From positions 186,001-250,000 of the forward strand of contig JAEWUC010000003.1 of NCBI GenBank assembly GCA_023397505.1: DNA of 64,000 nucleotides, written 5' to 3'. Origin of the DNA: Bacteroidota bacterium (GTDB taxonomy: Bacteria; Bacteroidota; Ignavibacteria; Ignavibacteriales; Melioribacteraceae). The notes under the pieces were generated by a model, which did not search any database, was not told where the DNA came from, and saw only the letters and a list, made by a program, of their open reading frames with translations. Shown in pieces: positions 59,227 through 64,000 of this stretch (positions are counted from its first letter, which is position 1; each line of letters opens with the position of its first letter). The translations under genes and the position numbers were made by a program.

Positions 59227-59257
59227 TCTGCACTCTACACTCGTCTCTCTTCACACA
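59227..59257 (-). repeat. GAGTGTAGAG-family repeat
   Basis: On the minus strand GTGTGAAGAGAGACGAGTGT followed by AGAGTGCAGA stands directly behind the sufB stop. Same family as 8774-8829. Confidence 0.6.
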
Positions 59258-60745
59258 CTATCCAACGCTTCCTTCTAATGAAACTGCAAGTAATTTTTGA
59301 GCTTCAACAGCAAATTCCATGGGTAATTCGTTAAAAACTTCTTTACAAAATCCGTTTACAATCATGTTCACTGCATCTTCAGAAGAAATACCTCTTTGAT
59401 TTAAATAGAATATTTGATCTTCACCGACTTTTGAAGTTGTAGCTTCGTGTTCAACTTTTGCGGTATTGTTTTCTACTTCGATATATGGAAAAGTATGTGC
59501 GCCGCATTTATCACTCATCAGCATCGAATCACATTGAGTGTAGTTACGTGCGCCCTCAGCGTTTTTACCAATTCTAACAAGTCCCCGGTATGAGTTATTA
59601 CTTTTTCCCGCGGAAATTCCTTTGGATACAATTGTACTTCTAGTGTTTTTGCCGATGTGAATCATTTTGGTTCCGGTATCTGCTTGCTGCATATTATTCG
59701 TAACGGCAACCGAATAAAACTCGCCGATTGAATTATCGCCTTGTAGAATACAGCTCGGATATTTCCAAGTAATTGCCGAACCGGTTTCAACTTGCGTCCA
59801 GGAAATTTTAGAATTTTTTCCACGGCACGCACCGCGTTTTGTAACGAAGTTGTAAATTCCACCTTTGCCGTCTTTATCGCCCGGGTACCAGTTTTGAACT
59901 GTTGAATATTTTATTTCTGCATTATCGAAAACTACTAATTCAACAACAGCAGCGTGCAACTGGTTATTATCTCTTATGGGAGCGGTGCATCCTTCAAGGT
60001 AACTTACATAAGCGCCTTCTTCGGCAACAATTAATGTACGCTCAAACTGTCCTGTTTCTTGCGAGTTGATTCTAAAATAAGTTGACAACTCCATCGGGCA
60101 TCTGACACCTTTGGGAATGAAAACAAAAGAGCCGTCTGTAAATACTGCTGAGTTTAATGATGCAAAATAATTATCGGTGTATGGAACAACTGAACCTAAA
60201 TATTTCTTTACAATATCTGGATGATTTTGAATTGCCTCCGAGATCGGGCAAAAGATTATTCCTTTTTCCTTTAATGTTTCTTTAAAGGTTGTAGCAACAG
60301 AAACCGAATCGAAAACAGCATCAACCGCAACACCGGAAAGAATTTTTTGTTCATCGAGCGGAATGCCGAGTTTTTCAAAAGTTTTTACAAGCTCAGGATC
60401 AACTTCATCCATAGAATTAAGTTGTGGTTTTTGTTTCGGTGCCGAGTAATAACTGATGTCTTGATAATCTATTTTGGAATATTCAACATTCGGCCAATGC
60501 GGTTCTTCCAATTTCTGCCAATATCGAAATGCTTTTAACCGCCATTCAGTCATCCAATCGGGTTCATTTTTCTTTTTGGAAAGGAATCGTATTACATCTT
60601 CATTCAAACCTTTTGCTACTGTTTCAGTTTCGATATCAGTAACAAATCCCCATTTATATTCAGATGAAGTAACATCATCCAGTACTTTCATATCGTCGGA
60701 AATCTCATCTGTTTGTTTTGCTGTTTTTTCATTTATTTCGTTCAT
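59258..60745 (-). CDS. sufB: SufB, Fe-S scaffold subunit
   Basis: A 495-residue SufB and the first gene of the operon. SNNSYRGLVRIGKNAEGARN, CDSMLMSDKCGAHTFPYIEV and EHEATTSKVGEDQIFYLNQR are SufB signatures with the cluster-ligand Cys in the middle motif. The N-terminal part contains PDWMTEWRLKAFRYWQ. Full length. A Bacteroidota-type promoter lies at 60773-60803, 28 nt before the start codon. Confidence 0.97.
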   Translation of the reverse strand: MNEINEKTAKQTDEISDDMKVLDDVTSSEYKWGFVTDIETETVAKGLNEDVIRFLSKKKNEPDWMTEWRLKAFRYWQKLEEPHWPNVEYSKIDYQDISYYSAPKQKPQLNSMDEVDPELVKTFEKLGIPLDEQKILSGVAVDAVFDSVSVATTFKETLKEKGIIFCPISEAIQNHPDIVKKYLGSVVPYTDNYFASLNSAVFTDGSFVFIPKGVRCPMELSTYFRINSQETGQFERTLIVAEEGAYVSYLEGCTAPIRDNNQLHAAVVELVVFDNAEIKYSTVQNWYPGDKDGKGGIYNFVTKRGACRGKNSKISWTQVETGSAITWKYPSCILQGDNSIGEFYSVAVTNNMQQADTGTKMIHIGKNTRSTIVSKGISAGKSNNSYRGLVRIGKNAEGARNYTQCDSMLMSDKCGAHTFPYIEVENNTAKVEHEATTSKVGEDQIFYLNQRGISSEDAVNMIVNGFCKEVFNELPMEFAVEAQKLLAVSLEGSVG

Positions 60746-60772
60746 TTTCGCTATTTTTTTAATTTTTAGATT

Positions 60773-60803
60773 TAAACGTATTTAATCTGGAAAAAAATGT
60801 CAA
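60773..60803 (-). promoter_or_regulatory. Promoter of the suf operon
   Basis: Minus-strand TTG (of TTGACA, 60803) and TACGTTTA (60780-60773) are exactly 20 nt apart, the same spacing as at rplM. The last base of the -7 box is A, not G. The start site would lie close to the sufB codon, giving a short leader. Confidence 0.7.
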
Positions 60804-60873
60804 GATTAATATTACAAACTGTATTTTTATGGAAATCGTTCCCAAAATTTTTGACTAGAAAAATTTTTAAATG

Positions 60874-60890
60874 TGATCACTTTTTGATCA
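60874..60890. promoter_or_regulatory. Two TGATCA sites
   Basis: TGATCA at 60874 and again at 60885, 11 nt apart, in the gap between sufB and the Nudix gene. It resembles the three-site array at 47625-47654. A binding site is inferred only. Confidence 0.35.
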
Positions 60891-61010
60891 TTACACATCA
60901 GATTAGAAAATACTATTTCAGGTGTTGTTGTGAAGGCTTAGAAGAGTCAACAATAAATAATCATTTTGGTATGAATAAAAAATGCGCGTATAATTAATAT
61001 GAAATAATTT

Positions 61011-61547
61011 TTAAACGAATGCGAGTGCCCTTAGTATCGCATAAGCCCAAGGCAGCACTTTAATTTCATTATTATATATTATTTTTTCAATTTCATCTTT
61101 AGATAAAAATAATATTTCCTGTTCTTCCAGATCATCTTTTACAGACTCGGCTATTTTAACCGAATTTTTTGCGAGAAAGAAAAATCCTTTGCCGCATCCC
61201 CTGTTTGCGTCAACAACAAAACTTCCGAGATTAATCCACTCATCGGCGTTGAAACCGGTTTCTTCCAACAATTCTCTTTTAGCAGCTTCCAGTGGTTCTT
61301 CGTCTTTTTCGACGTAACCGCCAACAGGCGCAAGCACAATCCCATCAACAGCATATTTAGTTTGTTTGAAAAAGATAAATTTTCCATTATCAGTAATTGC
61401 AACAATATTTACAAAATTGGGCAATACAATCCACGGCCAATTTTCAATTATTTTTTCGTTATGCAATTTTATTTTATGGTTTTGTAAAGTTAAAAACTTA
61501 CCATATTCAATAATTGTTTCATTAGAAAGAGTTTTCCATTTTTTCAT
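61011..61547 (-). CDS. Nudix hydrolase, ADP-ribose pyrophosphatase type
   Basis: A 178-residue Nudix protein. The Nudix box reads GYVEKDEEPLEAAKRELLEE then TG (consensus GX5EX7REUXEEXGU, complete). The N-terminal part (FLTLQNHKIKLHNEKIIENW) and the PVGGYVEKDEEP lead-in fit ADP-ribose or NDP-sugar pyrophosphatases. The substrate is not fixed by sequence. It follows a 265-nt gap after sufB and precedes the small-gene group to the right on the same strand. Confidence 0.88.
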   Translation of the reverse strand: MKKWKTLSNETIIEYGKFLTLQNHKIKLHNEKIIENWPWIVLPNFVNIVAITDNGKFIFFKQTKYAVDGIVLAPVGGYVEKDEEPLEAAKRELLEETGFNADEWINLGSFVVDANRGCGKGFFFLAKNSVKIAESVKDDLEEQEILFLSKDEIEKIIYNNEIKVLPWAYAILRALAFV

Positions 61548-61568
61548 TTGCTATCTGTCATATTAAAT

Positions 61569-62006
61569 TTATTCTTTTGGAACTATAACTCCCTTTTTAA
61601 GGATTATATTGGCATAAAGCGAAATTTCTCCAGTAGCAATAATTGCATAAGCACTTTTAGCACGCTCATAAAATTCAAACCGCTCTACAAATTCGAAATC
61701 ATCAAATTTCTCTCGGCTCTCTTTGATAATTCTAGAATAAGTATTCCATATAAAAGGATTGGTTTTATCCCCAGGAACAACCTGCATTAAAGAGACCGGT
61801 TTATCAACATAGGTATCAAGCGGTAAAAATTTTAACACCGCTTCTAGAATTTCCGGTATCCCGTGACCATCAAGCCGGATTAATCTTTTTGCATTAGATG
61901 CAGAAGGAAAATTGCCGTCGGCTATTACAATTTCATCCCCATGCCCCATCTCCATAAGAACTTTTAATAGTTCCGGAGAAAGTATTGGGGGAATATTTTT
62001 TAACAT
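61569..62006 (-). CDS. FucU/RbsD family mutarotase
   Basis: A 145-residue protein of the RbsD/FucU family. LKNIPPILSPELLKVLMEMG and GHGDEIVIADGNFPS are the signature N-terminus with the catalytic His and Asp, and YANIILKKGVI is the family C-terminus. It interconverts anomers, most likely of L-fucose or a related sugar. No fucose catabolic genes are nearby. It is 21 nt upstream of the Nudix gene. Confidence 0.9.
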   Translation of the reverse strand: MLKNIPPILSPELLKVLMEMGHGDEIVIADGNFPSASNAKRLIRLDGHGIPEILEAVLKFLPLDTYVDKPVSLMQVVPGDKTNPFIWNTYSRIIKESREKFDDFEFVERFEFYERAKSAYAIIATGEISLYANIILKKGVIVPKE

Positions 62007-62036
62007 AAAATCCTCTCTAATTCACTACCTAAAAAA

Positions 62037-62765
62037 TTATTGATACATTCTTTGCCTATTAATTTCAAACAGGAGAACTCCCGTTGCTACAGAAACATTA
62101 AGCGAATCAATTTTACCCTGCATTGGTATTTTAACTAAGAAGTCGCAATTATCACCAACCAATTTCCTAATTCCTTTTTCTTCATTGCCCATTACCAATG
62201 CCATCGGCATTTTATAATCCAATTCCGAATAATTTTTTGAATCCGAGATTGATGTTCCCACAATCCAATAATTTTCTTTTTTTAGGATCTCAATTGCACG
62301 CACAAGATTATTAACGCGACAAATTTTAAGATGTGATACCGCACCGGCTGAAATTTTTTCAACTATATCGGTTATTGGCGCACTCTGGTTTGTTGTTATT
62401 ATTACTCCATCCACACCGCCGCACTCGGCTGTGCGCAGAATAGCGCCAAGATTGTGGGGATCTTGAATTGAATCCAGCAAAAGCAGAAGAGGATATTTTT
62501 TTGATTTTGCTTCATCAATCAGTTCATCGAGTTCGTAAAATTTAAAAGCGCTTTTGAATGCAATTACACCCTGGCTGTTTATGTCGCCCGATAATTGACT
62601 AAACTTCTGTTGTGAAAGTTGAGAGATTTTAATACCGTGTTTTTTTGCTGCTGTGAATATCTTGCTGATTGCATCCCCGTGCTGTCCGAAAGCGATATAA
62701 ATTACTTCGAGTTCAGCCCCGGAATTTATTGCTTCTAAAACAGGTTTTCGTCCGTAAATTTTCAA
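62037..62765 (-). CDS. rlmB: RlmB-type SPOUT 23S rRNA 2'-O-methyltransferase
   Basis: A 242-residue TrmH/RlmB methyltransferase. KIYGRKPVLEAINSG is the N-terminal RNA-binding L30e-like domain. The SPOUT knot is shown by LLLDSIQDPHNLGAILRTAE, MALVMGNEEKGIRKLVGDNC and KIPMQGKIDSLNVSVATGVL. It methylates G2251 or an equivalent ribose. It is 35 nt behind the unknown gene at 62801. Confidence 0.93.
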   Translation of the reverse strand: MKIYGRKPVLEAINSGAELEVIYIAFGQHGDAISKIFTAAKKHGIKISQLSQQKFSQLSGDINSQGVIAFKSAFKFYELDELIDEAKSKKYPLLLLLDSIQDPHNLGAILRTAECGGVDGVIITTNQSAPITDIVEKISAGAVSHLKICRVNNLVRAIEILKKENYWIVGTSISDSKNYSELDYKMPMALVMGNEEKGIRKLVGDNCDFLVKIPMQGKIDSLNVSVATGVLLFEINRQRMYQ

Positions 62766-62800
62766 CGGGTTACCTTTTTATCAATTAACGAAAGAGGTAA

Positions 62801-63319
62801 TTATTTTTTCTCGGGAAAAGAAAATTCATCTTCAGCAACTTCGAACTTGCAGAACAGCCGGTTATTTTTCTTTTTAGGCTTGTATTGTTTTATTAACAAA
62901 ATTTCTTTTTTGAAAATATTGAAATGGTATTCGCCGGTATTTATTGCGCCGTCCTGTTTTACAACATTTACTATATAGTCGCCTATCAAATCTTCAAATA
63001 AAATTTCTGTACGTGCTGGAAGAATTTGCGGAACAACGTTTGTCTTTGCCTTTAATCCCATCAAAATAAAATTGAGAACATTTTTTTCTTTAATTACTTC
63101 AACGGAAACTTCATACGCAAAACTTGTAAACTCAACTATAGTTTCGATTGCAAAAGCATAAAATTGTTTTTGAATTTTTTCGTCATACTTAAAAAATGTT
63201 TTACAAATGTACTCAAGTTTATCGGGTTTCTTTGTAGGAACAGCATCAAGTGCAGTGTGTGCTTTCTTTTTGCGAGTTTTAGGAATTTTGGGGATATCCT
63301 TTAGTTTGCGTAAAGACAT
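62801..63319 (-). CDS. Unknown protein next to hisS
   Basis: A 172-residue protein that I do not recognise. The N-terminus (MSLRKLKDIPKIPKTRKKKA) is very basic. The rest is mixed alpha/beta without signal or membrane segments, with FAIETIVEFTSFAYEVSVEV as its most hydrophobic stretch. Its ATG directly abuts the hisS stop, so it is translated with hisS. It lies between two RNA-related genes (hisS and rlmB), which hints at an RNA or translation role but does not show one. Confidence 0.7.
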   Translation of the reverse strand: MSLRKLKDIPKIPKTRKKKAHTALDAVPTKKPDKLEYICKTFFKYDEKIQKQFYAFAIETIVEFTSFAYEVSVEVIKEKNVLNFILMGLKAKTNVVPQILPARTEILFEDLIGDYIVNVVKQDGAINTGEYHFNIFKKEILLIKQYKPKKKNNRLFCKFEVAEDEFSFPEKK

Positions 63320-64000
63320 TTATTTCTCCAGTACAGTTTCAATGATCTTTGCAAAATCATCTTTCTTCAAATTAATCTGATTCCCATCCTTCATATTTTT
63401 AATAACAACTTCATCTTTTGCAAACTCATCACCGCCGATAAACATAACAAACTTGGTATTCAACCGGTTTGCTTCTCTCATTTGAGCTTTAACACTACGA
63501 TTTAAATAATCGATTTCAACTTTCAAATTTTTTCTTCTTAATTCCAATGCCGCTTGAAATGCAAAATTTCTTAAAGATTTATCGAGCATAACGAAATATA
63601 AATCAATGCTGTCATCGTCGGTAGAAAGAGAATTTTCATTTTCGCAAGCGAGCAAAACTCTTTCCATTCCCGCAGCGAAACCAACTCCGGGTAAATCGTT
63701 TCCACCGATTTGTTGAATAAGCCCGTTGTATCTTCCGCCGCCGCAAAGAGCCGACTGCGATCCAACACTTCCGCTTACAATTTCAAACGTTGTGTGTGTA
63801 TAATAATCTAGTCCCCGTACAAGTTTTGCGTCAATCTCAAAAGGTATTTTTGCAGCAAATAAAGTTTGTTTTACACTTTCAAAATGATCTAAACTCTCAT
63901 TGTCAAGATGTTCCATTAGCAAAGGGGCGTTTGTCATTAAATTTTGATCGCGTTCATCTTTGCTGTCGAATATCCTTAATATATTAGTTGTAAATCTTTT
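63320..64000 (-). CDS. hisS: HisS, histidyl-tRNA synthetase (5' end outside window)
   Basis: The last 226 codons and stop of a histidyl-tRNA synthetase; the reading frame is open to the right edge (KRFTTNILRIFDSKDERDQN). The class II motif regions are present: VRGLDYYTHTTFEIVSG, and motif 3 LCGGGRYNGLIQQIGGNDLP then GVGFAAGMERVLLA. The anticodon-binding domain fills about the last 100 residues (ALELRRKNLKVEIDYLNRSV). It charges tRNA-His. Confidence 0.95.
   Translation of the reverse strand, partial: KRFTTNILRIFDSKDERDQNLMTNAPLLMEHLDNESLDHFESVKQTLFAAKIPFEIDAKLVRGLDYYTHTTFEIVSGSVGSQSALCGGGRYNGLIQQIGGNDLPGVGFAAGMERVLLACENENSLSTDDDSIDLYFVMLDKSLRNFAFQAALELRRKNLKVEIDYLNRSVKAQMREANRLNTKFVMFIGGDEFAKDEVVIKNMKDGNQINLKKDDFAKIIETVLEK

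Overview
The window is a stretch of chromosome from an AT-rich, Gram-negative member of the FCB group, most likely Ignavibacteria or a close relative in Bacteroidota/Chlorobiota. The evidence is a complete aerotolerance (Bat) operon, a secreted protease with a type IX secretion C-terminal sorting domain, an Omp85 outer-membrane protein, promoters of the Bacteroidota form (TTG, about 20 nt, TAnnTTTG), and a bacillithiol enzyme together with a bacilliredoxin. This assignment is inference from gene content; no 16S gene or other rRNA, and no tRNA or CRISPR array, was recognised. Most genes are on the minus strand. || Layout: 1-7.5 kb is moxR, DUF58, a BatD-like protein, batA, batB, batC, batD (the last runs off the left edge). 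7.7-21 kb is mixed housekeeping: an RlmI-type methyltransferase, recQ, a lipoprotein, ettA, an orphan histidine kinase, cyclophilin, hemerythrin, DUF302, a DASS transporter, a beta-hydroxyacid dehydrogenase, bshB1 and gatB. 21-25.5 kb is an accessory block of four minus-strand genes (MDR reductase, membrane protein, beta-propeller, DUF4062 protein). 25.5-30 kb is riboflavin synthesis plus a sugar-nucleotide reductase-like SDR and DUF1460. 30-37 kb is dnaB, a uracil-DNA glycosylase, rpoZ, gmk, yicC, Omp85 and a YkuD-like protein that lacks its catalytic residues. 37-44 kb is malic enzyme, frr, pyrH, tsf, rpsB, rpsI and rplM. 44-47.6 kb is an epimerase, a deoxyhypusine-synthase-like gene, and small secreted and receiver-like proteins. 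47.8-51.3 kb is a TPR histidine kinase with an NtrC-type regulator. 51.3-54 kb is the T9SS metalloprotease and a lipoprotein. 54-60.8 kb is the SUF iron-sulfur operon with an Rrf2 regulator, a bacilliredoxin and a SufT-like protein. 61-64 kb is Nudix, FucU, rlmB, an unknown protein and the 3' part of hisS. || The part that looks least ordinary is the gatB-ribH interval. The last 15 codons of ribH, its stop and its terminator occur a second time, diverged, 2.57 kb downstream. Both copies end at the same CTGTTAT sequence and then give way to unrelated genes. The DUF4062 gene between them is bracketed by a perfect 12-bp inverted repeat, and the spacers after two of the genes are diverged copies of each other. 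This looks like a cassette or small integrative element that used the 3' end of ribH, with no recombinase left in the window. Several small intergenic repeat families are also present: a TA-flanked MITE-like element, a GAGTGTAGAG family (one copy lies in frame inside a methyltransferase gene), and G-rich palindromes around the bacilliredoxin and SufT-like genes.
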